A stretch of DNA of 64,000 bases from Gammaproteobacteria bacterium (GCA_024234895.1 JACKNJ010000003.1:62001-126000), one strand, 5' to 3'. Positions 1 to 9,054 are shown, counted from the stretch's first letter. Numbers and translations: made by a program. Notes: generated by a model from the letters alone, not told the origin.

Positions 1-25
1 CGCCGTGGGGGATCGGGTGTCTGAC

Positions 26-49
26 GGCGCAAACCCTTCGGGTTGCGCC
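26..49. repeat. Short palindromic intergenic repeat
   Basis: A hairpin with arms GGCGCAA and TTGCGCC around CCC-TTC-GGG, followed by CCTACG. It lies 65 bases past the stop of the five-heme cytochrome gene, so it may also act as a transcript end, but there is no T-run. The arm-plus-TAGGG edge resembles the repeat near 29.48 kb. Confidence 0.5.
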
Positions 50-113
50 CTACGTGGGGGGGGTGAGGACCAACCCGGCGATCATCCGGATCGCCGGGCC
101 GGTTCAGGCTCGC

Positions 114-1628
114 TTACAGGCTGAGCGAGGCGGTCTCGTGCTCCATCTCGATCACCGGGATCGTGATGGTGCCGGCACCGAGCAGCACGTCAGCCAGATG
201 CTGGCCGTAGGAGCGGTAGTTCAGCTTCACGTCCGCGGTCACCTGGGTGGCGCCTTCGGGGGCCTTGAAGGTGTAGCGCGACACCGCGTTGCCCTTCGGC
301 GGGATGGTGGTGTTGCGGCTGAAGCGGGTCACTTCCCACGGATAGTGGGTAACGTCACCGCGACCGTTGCGCGCCACCGAGTTGAAGATGGTCACGTTGT
401 CGTGATCGAGCTCGCCGTGGCTGTCGAGCTTGCCGCTCTCGAACAGCACCGCGCCCTTGTCGTCGGTGATGGTGACCTCGACCCAGATCTCGCGGACGTC
501 GGTCAGCGAGGTCGGCAGGTTGTGGCCGGCGGAGGTGTTGGTGACCTCGACGCGCAGGTCGGTGAGGCCGTCGCCGCGCTTCTCGAAGCTCACGCCGACT
601 TCGGCCGCGTTCTGCAGACGCTGGCGGGCCGCCGCCGCGTGCGCGGAATTGCCGCCGCCGAGCAGTTCGGTGACCACCGCGTTGCCGCCGACGAAGCTGT
701 GGTCGTGCACCACGTCACGCTGCTGGGCCGCACCGAGGCCGGCGTAGCCCTTCAGGTTCTCGCCTTCCAGGTCCTGCGGGCGCTTCATCTCCTTGGCCAC
801 GCGCACGGCGGTCTCGACCGGGTTCATGTGGCAGTCCTGGCAGACGATGCCGGCGCGGGCATAGGGTGAGTACTTCCACTCGTCGTAGGTGCGCTCGATC
901 GGGAAGCCGTTCTCGGGGTGGAAGATCTGGTGACAGTTGCCGCAGAAGTCGGCCTTGGTGTGCAACTCGGAGTATTCGGTCTTGTGATACGGCGACTTGG
1001 CGTCCTCGAGCGGACCGCGCTTGGCCCCGCCGGGGCCCTGCGGATCGATCTCGAAGCTGGCGTTGCCGTGTTCCATGGTCGCTGTGTCGAGGAAATTGGT
1101 CTTGGTGATCGTGTGGCAGACATCGCAGCTCACGCCCTTGGAGGCGATCGGGCCGGCCGTGAACTTGTCGTTATCCTTGTCATGCACGATCGAGCCGGTG
1201 AGCACGCCGATCGGGCTGTGGCAAGCGCCGCAGTGGTTCATCAGGGCGCCATCGGTGGCCTTCTCGGCCTTCGACCAGAGCTTCTGGAAGATCGGGTCGA
1301 CGAAGGCGTTGGAGTGCATCGAACCCTGCCAGCCCTGGTATTGCTTCGGGTGGCAGCCGGCGCACATCGCCGGGTCCTCGAAATCCGCCTCGGTGAGCTC
1401 GCGGTCGCCGGTCACGGTCATGTAGGACGGGGCGTACTTGAATTCCTTGTCCGTGGTGGACTGCATGTGCGCCGGCATCTCGAACACAGGCTTCATTCCG
1501 TGGGCGACCATGCCCTTCATCGCATCCATCATCTGTTCCGGCATTGATGCGGCGTTGCCGGCGTGGGCCCCGCCGATCATGACGGCGAGGAGGGCGCCCA
1601 GGGCGGGCGTCAGCAGTTTGTGAATCAT
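114..1628 (-). CDS. Periplasmic five-heme c-type cytochrome
   Basis: A 504-residue exported protein with an N-terminal signal peptide (about residues 1-23, ending AHA). It has five CXXCH heme-binding motifs: CAGCH (89-93), CGACH (133-137), CDVCH (168-172), CGNCH (229-233) and CQDCH (263-267). The C-terminal 200 residues carry no heme motif and look like a beta-rich domain. The first motif context, a Trp and SMH a few residues later, is like cytochrome c554-type multiheme proteins. Its job is presumably periplasmic electron transfer; the partner is not evident. A near-consensus sigma-54 promoter lies about 60 bases upstream, linking it to fccAB and the sigma-54 activator at 11-12.5 kb. The heme count is certain; the specific role is unknown. 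Confidence 0.88.
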   Translation of the reverse strand: MIHKLLTPALGALLAVMIGGAHAGNAASMPEQMMDAMKGMVAHGMKPVFEMPAHMQSTTDKEFKYAPSYMTVTGDRELTEADFEDPAMCAGCHPKQYQGWQGSMHSNAFVDPIFQKLWSKAEKATDGALMNHCGACHSPIGVLTGSIVHDKDNDKFTAGPIASKGVSCDVCHTITKTNFLDTATMEHGNASFEIDPQGPGGAKRGPLEDAKSPYHKTEYSELHTKADFCGNCHQIFHPENGFPIERTYDEWKYSPYARAGIVCQDCHMNPVETAVRVAKEMKRPQDLEGENLKGYAGLGAAQQRDVVHDHSFVGGNAVVTELLGGGNSAHAAAARQRLQNAAEVGVSFEKRGDGLTDLRVEVTNTSAGHNLPTSLTDVREIWVEVTITDDKGAVLFESGKLDSHGELDHDNVTIFNSVARNGRGDVTHYPWEVTRFSRNTTIPPKGNAVSRYTFKAPEGATQVTADVKLNYRSYGQHLADVLLGAGTITIPVIEMEHETASLSL

Positions 1629-1688
1629 GGGTCTCGGTCTCCGCGGGTCTGGGGCCCGTCTTATGTCGTTGTTGGAGGGAGGCCCTTG

Positions 1689-1705
1689 AGCAACGGTTGT
1701 GCCAA
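1689..1705 (-). promoter_or_regulatory. Sigma-54 (-24/-12) promoter for the multiheme cytochrome
   Basis: Read on the minus strand the site is TTGGCACAACCGTTGCT, which fits the sigma-54 consensus (TGGCAC-N5-TTGC) with exact GG-N10-GC spacing. Transcription would start near 1678, giving a leader of about 50 bases before the start codon at 1628. Confidence 0.72.
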
Positions 1706-1746
1706 TGACAAGTTGTTGAAATTACGCTGTTTTATACCTTGCCTTG

Positions 1747-1781
1747 TGTTGCGTTCGTTGCGTTGCACCGTCGCGGTGCAA
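1747..1781. promoter_or_regulatory. Putative upstream activator site
   Basis: A TGTTGC hexamer (1747-1752), a second TTGCGT copy, then a perfect inverted repeat TTGCACCG-TCG-CGGTGCAA (1763-1781). It sits 60-80 bases upstream of the -24 element, the usual distance for a sigma-54 enhancer-binding protein. TTGC/GCAA half-sites also occur in front of fccA and the DUF302 gene. This is an inference from position and sequence. Confidence 0.45.
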
Positions 1782-1883
1782 TGGGATTCGCGATTCGTCG
1801 CGGGATGTTCGACGGGCGTCGGGCTCCCGTGCGCGGCGCGTATGCCGCATGCTGCGCCCCCCGCCATTCTTTCGGAGCATCCG

Positions 1884-3224
1884 ATGGCCGAGTCCACCTC
1901 TCCGCGTCCCGCCATGCCCAGCCTGGCCGAGGCCTTTCCGTACTGGCTGAAGCTCGGCTTCATCTCCTTCGGCGGGCCCGCCGGGCAGATCGCGATGATG
2001 CATCAGGAGCTGGTCGAGAAACGCCGCTGGATCTCCGAGCATCGCTTCCTGCACGCGCTCAACTACTGCATGTTGCTGCCCGGTCCGGAGGCCATCCAGC
2101 TCGCCATCTACATCGCCTGGCTGATGCACGGCGTGGCCGGCGCGGTGGTCGCCGGGGTGCTGTTCTTCCTGCCGGCCTTCGTGTTGCTGTCATCTCTGGC
2201 GGCGGTCTACCTGACCTGGGGCGACGTGCCGCTGGTGGCCGGCATCTTCGCGGGCATCAAGCCGGCGGTGGTTGCGGTGGTGCTGTTCGCGGCCTGGCGG
2301 ATCGGTTCGAAGACCTTGAAGAACGGCGTGTTGATGACGATCGCGGCGCTGGCCTTCGTGGGCATCTTCTTCCTCAAGATCGGCTTCCCGTGGATCGTGC
2401 TCGCCGCCGCGCTGCTCGGCGTGCTCGGCGGGCGGATCGCCCCGGCGATGTTCCGGGGTGGCGGTGGACACGGCGCCTCGGCCACGGCCCACGGGCCGGC
2501 GGTGATCGATGACGACACCCCGACGCCGGACCATGCGCGTTTCTCGCCTAAGCGACTTGCCGCCAAGATCGGCGCGTTCGTGGCGATCTGGGCGCTGAGC
2601 ATGTGGGCGATCCACGGCGACGCCGCGCTGTTCGCGATGGGCGACTTCTTCACCCGCGCCGCCTTCCTGACCATCGGCGGGGCTTATGCGGTGCTGCCCT
2701 ACGTCTACCAGGGCGCGGTCGAACAGCATGGCTGGCTGACCGGCACGCAGATGATGGATGGCTTGGCGCTCGGCGAGACCACGCCGGGGCCGCTGATCAT
2801 GGTGGTGACCTGGGTCGGTTATCTGGGCGGGGTCGCCAAGCAGGTCTTCGCCGATCCGATCGCGGCAGGCATCGCGGGTGCGGCGGTCGCGACCTTCTTC
2901 ACCTTCCTGCCGAGTTTCCTGTTCATCCTCGCCGGTGGGCCGCTGGTCGAATCGACGCGCGGCGACCTGAAATTCACCGCGCCGTTGACCGCGATCACCG
3001 CCGCCGTGGTCGGCGTGATCGTCAACCTCGCGGCGTTCTTCGCCTGGCACACCTTCTGGCCGCAGGCCACCGATGCCGCGCCCTTCGCCGGCCCGTTCGC
3101 TTGGGTTCCCGTGGTGGTCGCGATCGGCGCCTTCGTCGCCCTATGGCGCTACAAGGTCGACATCATGAAAGTCATCGGCGTGTGCGCGCTGCTCGGTCTC
3201 GCGCAGGCGCTGGTGGGTTTGTAG
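1884..3224 (+). CDS. chrA: Chromate efflux transporter ChrA (CHR family)
   Basis: A 446-residue inner-membrane protein that exports chromate (or a related oxyanion). It has the two homologous halves of long-chain CHR proteins: an N-terminal half with FGGPAGQIAMMH and LPGPEA, and a C-terminal half with GGAYAVLPYV and LGETTPGPL, each with several hydrophobic segments. A hydrophilic linker (about 190-220) joins them. The ATG at 1884 is chosen because conserved ChrA sequence starts right after it; the open frame extends upstream but that part is not ChrA-like. The stop codon TAG (3222-3224) lies inside a palindromic repeat. CHR proteins can move sulfate-like anions, so chromate specificity is inferred from family only. 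Confidence 0.87.
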   Translation: MAESTSPRPAMPSLAEAFPYWLKLGFISFGGPAGQIAMMHQELVEKRRWISEHRFLHALNYCMLLPGPEAIQLAIYIAWLMHGVAGAVVAGVLFFLPAFVLLSSLAAVYLTWGDVPLVAGIFAGIKPAVVAVVLFAAWRIGSKTLKNGVLMTIAALAFVGIFFLKIGFPWIVLAAALLGVLGGRIAPAMFRGGGGHGASATAHGPAVIDDDTPTPDHARFSPKRLAAKIGAFVAIWALSMWAIHGDAALFAMGDFFTRAAFLTIGGAYAVLPYVYQGAVEQHGWLTGTQMMDGLALGETTPGPLIMVVTWVGYLGGVAKQVFADPIAAGIAGAAVATFFTFLPSFLFILAGGPLVESTRGDLKFTAPLTAITAAVVGVIVNLAAFFAWHTFWPQATDAAPFAGPFAWVPVVVAIGAFVALWRYKVDIMKVIGVCALLGLAQALVGL

Positions 3225-3292
3225 GAGCGGCTTCAGCCGCGATCGGCGCCGGAGATCGCCCGACCGCCGATCGCGGTTGAAGCCGCTCCTAC
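3221..3292. repeat. REP-like palindrome, GTAGGAGCGGC family
   Basis: Inverted repeat starting GTAGGAGCGGCTTCAGCCGC and ending with its near reverse complement. The same family recurs at 4251, 8910, 35564 and 39228, with diverged relatives at 29561 and 33861. It supplies the stop codon of chrA. Confidence 0.9.
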
Positions 3293-3378
3293 AGGGGGCG
3301 GATTGCGCTACGGCAGATTGCCCCGGCGATTCACGGCGGGCATGGTCGCCCCTCGCCCCCATCTTCGATTCCTGCCCG

Positions 3379-4059
3379 ATGCGCAAACTGACCCCGCTTG
3401 GCACCGCCGCGATCCCCGGTTCCGACAAGTCCCTGACGCTGTATCGCAGCAAGGACGACTTCCACATCAACCTGAGCGGCGGCCTGGAGCTGATGAGCAC
3501 CCGCCGCCACGGTTCCGAAGACGCGCTGGGCTATCTCCCCTGTCGCCGCCTGGCCGACCCGCACGCCGCGCGCGTGCTGATCGGCGGCCTGGGCATGGGC
3601 TTCACGCTGGCCGCCGTGCTGGCCGAGGTCGGTGAGTCCGCCGAGGTGGTCGTCGCGGAGCTGATCCCCGAGGTAGTCGAGTGGAATCGCGGCCCGCTGG
3701 GCGACGCCAGCGGGCGCCCGCTCGACGACCCCCGTGTGCGCGTCGAAATCGCCGATGTCGCGACCTTGATGGGCGCCGCTGGCGCCGCCTACGACGTGAT
3801 CGCCTTGGATGTCGACAACGGCCCGGAAGACTTCACCTCTGGCGGCAACACCCGGCTCTACACCGACGCCGGCATCGCCGCCGCCCGTAAGGCATTACGT
3901 CCCGGCGGCGTGCTCGCCTACTGGTCCTCTGACCCCGACGAGCGCTTCAAGGCCCGCCTCGCCGCCACCGGCATGAAGGTCGAGGAACACCGGGTGTATG
4001 CCTTCGGCAGCAAGGGCACCCAGAACCTGATTTGGGTGGCGCGGGAACCGGGAAAATGA
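3379..4059 (+). CDS. Spermidine-synthase-like methyltransferase-fold protein
   Basis: A 226-residue Rossmann-fold protein. It has the nucleotide-binding loop GGLGMGFTLAA (about residues 71-81), an acidic VVVAELIPEVVEWN strand-helix, and the LDVDNGPEDF segment, all like spermidine synthases and their SAM-binding relatives. It is shorter than a true spermidine synthase (about 280-300 residues) and lacks the N-terminal beta domain, so polyamine synthesis is doubtful. The start MRKLTPLG was chosen because the longer frame runs back into the repeat. It stands alone, followed immediately by an intrinsic terminator. Confidence 0.7.
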   Translation: MRKLTPLGTAAIPGSDKSLTLYRSKDDFHINLSGGLELMSTRRHGSEDALGYLPCRRLADPHAARVLIGGLGMGFTLAAVLAEVGESAEVVVAELIPEVVEWNRGPLGDASGRPLDDPRVRVEIADVATLMGAAGAAYDVIALDVDNGPEDFTSGGNTRLYTDAGIAAARKALRPGGVLAYWSSDPDERFKARLAATGMKVEEHRVYAFGSKGTQNLIWVAREPGK

Positions 4060-4085
4060 AAAAGCCGCCCGGAGGCGGCTTTTTC
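4059..4085 (+). terminator. Intrinsic terminator
   Basis: A-run, GC-rich hairpin (AGCCGCC / GGCGGCT) and T-run directly after the stop of the spermidine-synthase-like gene. The 165 bases from here to the next repeat contain nothing I recognise. Confidence 0.9.
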
Positions 4086-4250
4086 GACCCTAACCAGACG
4101 CGGGGCTGCGTGCGATAAGGGTGGGGTTGGGGAACGTATCGGTATCACCGAAACGAACCACAACCCTATTTGCGTTTATTCGTGTTTATTTGCGGACTGT
4201 TCTTGCGGTTCTCGGGGGTGGAACCGTTAGCACGGACGTGGTGATGCCTT

Positions 4251-4315
4251 GTAGGAGCGGCTTCAGCCGCGAAGCGCCTTCGATCGGAGCCGATCGCGGC
4301 TGAAGCCGCTCCTAC
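4251..4315. repeat. REP-like palindrome, GTAGGAGCGGC family
   Basis: Second copy of the GTAGGAGCGGCTTCAGCCGC palindrome. Its far edge is 3 bases from the stop codon of the convergent RND permease gene. Confidence 0.9.
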
Positions 4316-4318
4316 GGG

Positions 4319-7300
4319 TCAGGGCGCGTCCTTGGGTTCGACGCCGGCGGTAGCCAATACAGACTTCGCGGCGCTGAGGGTGCCGAGCGGGATGACAACC
4401 AGGGTCAGCAGGGTCGAGACCAGCACGCCGAACAGCAGGGACACGGCCATGCCCTGGAAGATCGGGTCGTTGAGGATGAAGATCGAGTCGATGATCAGGG
4501 CCAGGGCGGTGATCACGATCGGGCGGGTGCGGGCGCGGCAGGAGCCGATGACCGCGTCCTGGACGCTCATGCCGTTGCGGACCTGTTCGATCGCGAAGTC
4601 GACCAGCAGGATCGAGTTGCGCACGATGATGCCGGCGAGCGCGATGAAACCGATCATCGAGGTCGCGGTGAACTCCGCGCCCATGATCCAGTGGCCCGGG
4701 ATGATGCCGATCAGGGTCAGCGGGATTGGCGCCATGATGATCGCCGGCAGCACGAAGTTGCCGAACTGCCCGACCACGAGCATGTAGATCAGGATCAGCG
4801 CGGCGCCGAAGGCGATGCCGAGGTCGCGGAAGGTCTCGTAGGTGATCGTCCATTCGCCGGCCCAGGCGAGACCGACGTCGAGCACGTCGTCCGGGCGACC
4901 GGTGTAGTGCGGTTCCAGGGTCACGCCCTTCGGGGTCTGGTACTCGGCGATCAGATCGTCGAGACGGCCCATCGGGTAGATGGGCGCGCCGAGGCGGCCG
5001 ATGGCGTCGCCGACCACGTATTCCACCGCGCGCAGGTCCTTGTGCAGGATCAGCGGGTCTTGCTCCTCTTCGACGAAACGACCGAGTTCGCCCAGCGGTA
5101 CGGTGCCCGCGCCGGAGGGAATAGGCAGGTCGAGCAGGCGGCTGGGATCGGCGCGATCGGCGAGCGGGATCTGCATCGAGATCAGCGTCGGTTCCTTGCG
5201 GGTACCGTGCTTGACGTCGCCCAGGGTCGCGTCGCCCATCGCCAGGCCGAGATTGCGGTTGATGGTCTCGACCGAAATCCCCAGGCGCACGGCCTTCTCG
5301 GCATCGACCTCGAAGCGCACCAGGCGGTAGGACTCCGACAGGTAGTTGTCGACATCGCCGAGCATGCCTTCACGCTCGACCTGCTCGAACAGCGCGGTGA
5401 TGTCGCGGGCAACCTGGCGGCGTTCGGTGGCGTCCTCGCCGTAGATTTCGGCGACCACGGCCTGCAACACCGGCGGTCCTGGCGGGGCTTCGGCGACGGT
5501 GATGCGGGCGCCGGCCGCGCGGGCGATCGGGGTCAGCTTGCCGCGCACCGCCTCGGCGATCTGGTGGCTGCTGCGCTTGCGGTCATTCTTGTGGGTGAGC
5601 TGGATCTGGATCGCGGCCTGCCACGGCTCCATGCGCAGGTAGTAGTGGCGCACCATGCCGTTGAAGTCGAACGGGCGCGCGGTGCCGACGTAGGTCTGCA
5701 TCGAGACGACTTCCGGGAAGCCCTTCAATTCGTTGGCGAGGCGTTCGGTCAGGCTGGCGGTGTCGATCAGCGTCGAGCCTTCCGGCAGGTCGATGATCAC
5801 CGCGAATTCGGCCTTGTTGTCGAACGGCAGCATCTTTACCGGCACCGCCTTGGTCGGGAACAGCACGACGCTGAGCGCGAACGCGCCGACGATGCCGAGC
5901 AGGAACATCCAGCCCAGCGACTTCTTCTCGATCAGCGGGATCAGGACGCGATCGAACAGGCGACCGATGCGTTCCTCCGACTTGTGCTCCTTCTCGCCGG
6001 CGGCCTTCAGCGTCGCCAGGCTGGGGCGCAGGCGCATGGCCAGCCACGGCGTGAACACGAAGGCGGCGACCACCGAGGCGAACATCGCGACCGAGGCCAG
6101 CGCCGGAATCGGCTGCATGTACGGGCCCATCATGCCGGTCACGAAGCCCATCGGCAGCAGCGCGGCGATGACCGTGAAGGTGGCGACGATGGTCGGGTTG
6201 CCGACCTCGCGGACGGAGTCGAGCGCGGTCTCGGTGTCGGTATCGCCCTTCATCAGCCAGCGGCGGTACATGTTTTCGACGACCACGATGGCGTCGTCGA
6301 CCAGGATGCCGATGGAGAAGATCAGCGCGAACAGCGAGACGCGGTTGATCGAGTAACCCTGCGCATAGGCCGCGAAGATGGTGATCAGGATGACCACCGG
6401 GATGACCAGGCCGACGACGAGCGCCGGACGCATGCCGAGCGCGAAGAACACCAGGATGCTGACCGCGATGGTGACGATCAGCAGCTTCATGATCAGGCCG
6501 TTGACCTTCTCCTGCGCGGTCGCGCCGTAGTTGCGAGTGACCTCGATGTGCACGTCGGCGGGGATCAACCGCCCCTTCAGGGATTCGACCTGCGCGAGGA
6601 TCGCATCGACCACGGTGACGCCGTTGCTGCCCTGGGTCTTGGCCATGGCGATGGTGACCGCCGCCGCGCCGTCGACCTGGTCGCCGGCATAGGCCGGCCC
6701 GGAGTGGAAGCCGACCAGGGCCTGCGGGTCCTGTGGGGCGTCGATCACGGTGGCAACGTCGCGCACATAGACCGGCGCGCCGTTGTGGGTGCCGACCACG
6801 AGGCGTTCGATGTCGTGGGCGTTGCGCAGATAGCTGCCGGAATAGACCAGCAGGTTGCCGTCGTGGCGCTCCAGATGGCCGACCTGGCGCTCGTCGTTGG
6901 CACCACGGATCGCGCCGGCGACCTGGTCCAGGGTCATGCCGTAGCCGGACAGGCGCTGCGGTTCGACCTCGATGCGCACGCGCTCCTGGCGACCACCGAC
7001 CACGTAGCCGGCGCCGGTGTTGTCGACCTGGCCGAGGATCTGCAACACGTCCAGCGCGAGCGCGCGCAGGGCGCCATCGTCCATCTCCTTCGACCACAGC
7101 GTCAGCGTGACCACGGGCACGTCGTCGATGCCCTTCGGGCGCACCAGCGGCGGACGCACGCCGGGCGGCAGGCGGTCGAGGTTGGAGTCGATCTTGTCGT
7201 TGACCGCGACCAGGGACGGGCCGATTTCCTCGCCCACCTCGAATTCCACGGTCACCACGCCGCCGCCGCGACGGCTGGCGGAGTAGACGTGCTTGACCGT

Positions 7301-7591
7301 CGGGATCTCGCTCATCACCCGTTCCAGCGGCTCGATGGCGAGCGCCGCGACCTGTTCCGCCGAGGCGCCGGGGTATTCGAGCAGCAGGTCGACCACCGGG
7401 ACGGAAATCTCCGGGTCTTCCTGACGCGGGGTGATCATCAGGCCGAGGAAGCCGATGCCGAGCAGCGCCAGGTAGAGCAGCGGCGCCAGCGGCGAATGGA
7501 TGAAGGCCTTCGCCATGTTGCCGGCGATGCCGAGCGGCTGCGGCTCGGTGGGCACAGCGGCGTTGTTGTGATTGTTGTGTTCGCTGCTCAT
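4319..7591 (-). CDS. RND-family efflux permease (AcrB-like)
   Basis: A 1090-residue inner-membrane proton-driven exporter of the AcrB/HAE superfamily. The first membrane helix (about 30-50) is followed by the conserved PRQEDPEISVPVVD porter entry. The proton-relay helix has ILVDDAIVVVEN with the paired aspartates, and the second-half helices include the usual GIIVRNSILLVDF signature. The start at 7591 (MSSEHNN) was taken over an upstream in-frame ATG because it has an AGG ribosome site and the better fit. It is expressed after the adaptor gene (139 bases upstream in transcription). It is a paralogue of the permease at 39.3 kb but has no C-terminal extension. No TolC-type partner is adjacent and the substrate is unknown. 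Confidence 0.92.
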   Translation of the reverse strand: MSSEHNNHNNAAVPTEPQPLGIAGNMAKAFIHSPLAPLLYLALLGIGFLGLMITPRQEDPEISVPVVDLLLEYPGASAEQVAALAIEPLERVMSEIPTVKHVYSASRRGGGVVTVEFEVGEEIGPSLVAVNDKIDSNLDRLPPGVRPPLVRPKGIDDVPVVTLTLWSKEMDDGALRALALDVLQILGQVDNTGAGYVVGGRQERVRIEVEPQRLSGYGMTLDQVAGAIRGANDERQVGHLERHDGNLLVYSGSYLRNAHDIERLVVGTHNGAPVYVRDVATVIDAPQDPQALVGFHSGPAYAGDQVDGAAAVTIAMAKTQGSNGVTVVDAILAQVESLKGRLIPADVHIEVTRNYGATAQEKVNGLIMKLLIVTIAVSILVFFALGMRPALVVGLVIPVVILITIFAAYAQGYSINRVSLFALIFSIGILVDDAIVVVENMYRRWLMKGDTDTETALDSVREVGNPTIVATFTVIAALLPMGFVTGMMGPYMQPIPALASVAMFASVVAAFVFTPWLAMRLRPSLATLKAAGEKEHKSEERIGRLFDRVLIPLIEKKSLGWMFLLGIVGAFALSVVLFPTKAVPVKMLPFDNKAEFAVIIDLPEGSTLIDTASLTERLANELKGFPEVVSMQTYVGTARPFDFNGMVRHYYLRMEPWQAAIQIQLTHKNDRKRSSHQIAEAVRGKLTPIARAAGARITVAEAPPGPPVLQAVVAEIYGEDATERRQVARDITALFEQVEREGMLGDVDNYLSESYRLVRFEVDAEKAVRLGISVETINRNLGLAMGDATLGDVKHGTRKEPTLISMQIPLADRADPSRLLDLPIPSGAGTVPLGELGRFVEEEQDPLILHKDLRAVEYVVGDAIGRLGAPIYPMGRLDDLIAEYQTPKGVTLEPHYTGRPDDVLDVGLAWAGEWTITYETFRDLGIAFGAALILIYMLVVGQFGNFVLPAIIMAPIPLTLIGIIPGHWIMGAEFTATSMIGFIALAGIIVRNSILLVDFAIEQVRNGMSVQDAVIGSCRARTRPIVITALALIIDSIFILNDPIFQGMAVSLLFGVLVSTLLTLVVIPLGTLSAAKSVLATAGVEPKDAP

Positions 7592-7636
7592 GGTCAGACC
7601 TGATTCGAGAGGCGGCAATTACGCAGGAGTGGGTTT

Positions 7637-7711
7637 GCCGCAAAGACGCAAAGGCGCAAAGAACGACGTGAAATGAATTGCGTGGCCTTTGCGCCTTCGC
7701 GTCTTTGCGGC
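7637..7711. repeat. Inverted repeat of the GCAAAGACGCAAAGGCGCAAAG type
   Basis: Two 25-base arms (7637-7661 and 7687-7711) that are reverse complements with one mismatch, in the gap between adaptor and permease genes. The transcript would fold into a strong hairpin, which could lower expression of the permease relative to the adaptor. Confidence 0.85.
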
Positions 7712-7730
7712 GGCACGACAGCGCTTGGTG

Positions 7731-8825
7731 CTATTCGGGGTTGGCGACGATCTGGTCGCCGGCCTTGAGACCGGCGAAGACCTGCACGGTGTCCGGGTCG
7801 CCGCGATCGCTGATGCGAATCAGCTTCAGCTGCGGCGTGCCGCTGGCATCGAGACGCATGACGCCAGGCAGGCTGCCGCGCCAGATCAGCGCGCTGCGCG
7901 GCACCACCGGCAGGGCGGGGCCCTTGTCGTCCGGGTCCGGGATCAGCACGTCGGCATACATGCCGGGCGCGGCGGCGACGCCTTCCGGCAGGTCGAACTT
8001 GACCACGACGGTGTGGCGCTGGGCATCGGCGACCGGGAACACCTGCGCGACCGTCGTGGTGACCACGCGACCGCCGTCCAGGCGCGCACGCACGCTCTGG
8101 CCGGCATGCAGCGCAAGGCTCAGGCGGGAGGGCACGTCACTGCGGATCTGGAGGTGATCGAGGTCCGCGAAGGTCAGCAGCGGCTGACCGGGCTGCACGG
8201 TATCGCCGATCTCGATCTGCTTGCTGATGATGGTGCCGGCGAACGGCGCGATGCCCTGCGAATCGCGCAGTTTGGCGTCGATCTGTTCGAGTTGCGCCTG
8301 CGCCTGGGCGACGCCGGAATGCGCCTGCCGTACCTGCGTGCCCTGCTGATAGAGCTGCGTGCCGCGCTGCATGCCGGGGTTCTCCATGCCCATCATGCTG
8401 GCCATCGGGCGGGTGAACATCTGATCCATCATCCCGGGCATCGCCATGCCCGGCATCATGCCGGCGCGTTCGCTCTGCGGGTTGACGAGTTCCTGCGAGT
8501 ACTGCGCCTGGGCGCCACGCGCGCCGGCGTCGGCGGCGTCGATCGCGGCCTGCGCGGCGGCGCGCTGGGCCTGCAATTCCGCATCGTCGAGCGCGACCAG
8601 CACCGTGCCCTGTTCGAAGCGCTGGCCTTCGCGACCGGCCAGGATCGCGATGCGGCCCGGCAACTGCGCCGCGAGTTTGACTTCCTGGGCCGGGACCACG
8701 CTGCCGCCGATCGCGACGGTGTTGCCGCCGCTGGCCTCCGCGACGGTGTATAGCTCAGGCGCGGCTTGCGCGGAGGTGGTGAGGAGCGTGGCCAGGGCGG
8801 AGACGAGCAGGGAATTCAGGCGCAT
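7731..8825 (-). CDS. RND efflux periplasmic adaptor with Met-rich hairpin
   Basis: A 364-residue membrane-fusion protein (HlyD/AcrA type) with a signal peptide (about 1-21, ending AQA). A biotinyl-lipoyl half starts at GSVVPAQEVKLAAQLPGRI (about 41-60), then a coiled-coil hairpin, then the second lipoyl half (PFAGTIISKQIEIGDTVQPGQPL) and beta-barrel. The tip of the hairpin (about residues 123-152) contains 12 methionines in 30 residues, including MPGMAMPGMM. The paralogue at 37.8 kb has a similar insert with far fewer Met. Met-rich loops can bind Cu(I)/Ag(I), so metal handling is possible but only inferred. Confidence 0.9.
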   Translation of the reverse strand: MRLNSLLVSALATLLTTSAQAAPELYTVAEASGGNTVAIGGSVVPAQEVKLAAQLPGRIAILAGREGQRFEQGTVLVALDDAELQAQRAAAQAAIDAADAGARGAQAQYSQELVNPQSERAGMMPGMAMPGMMDQMFTRPMASMMGMENPGMQRGTQLYQQGTQVRQAHSGVAQAQAQLEQIDAKLRDSQGIAPFAGTIISKQIEIGDTVQPGQPLLTFADLDHLQIRSDVPSRLSLALHAGQSVRARLDGGRVVTTTVAQVFPVADAQRHTVVVKFDLPEGVAAAPGMYADVLIPDPDDKGPALPVVPRSALIWRGSLPGVMRLDASGTPQLKLIRISDRGDPDTVQVFAGLKAGDQIVANPE

Positions 8826-8909
8826 GTGCTTGTTCTTCTGTGCGGTGAAATAGCGGAGCAGGAATAGAACCTTAGTTCACCGTCATGACGTTGGAAGGAA
8901 AATCCACTG

Positions 8910-8972
8910 GAGGAGCGGCTGCAGCCGCGAACGGCTGAAATCGGATGCACTTCGCGGCTGAAGCCGCTCCTG
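8910..8972. repeat. REP-like palindrome, GGAGCGGC family
   Basis: A slightly diverged copy of the GTAGGAGCGGC palindrome family, between the adaptor start and the fccB terminator. Confidence 0.8.
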
Positions 8973-8993
8973 CGGTGGGTTTCGTCGCGCGCA

Positions 8994-9022
8994 AAGAAAA
9001 GCCCCCGTCCGAAGACGGGGGC
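8994..9022 (-). terminator. Terminator of the fcc operon
   Basis: On the minus strand a GCCCCCGTC / GACGGGGGC stem with a TTCG tetraloop is followed by TTTTCTTT, 32 bases beyond the fccB stop. Confidence 0.92.
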
Positions 9023-9054
9023 AATGCCTGCGATACAACGATAGGGTCGGTTTA

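Noticed and set aside
3379..4059. True spermidine synthase (speE)
   Set aside because: Too short and missing the N-terminal beta domain; only the Rossmann part is similar.
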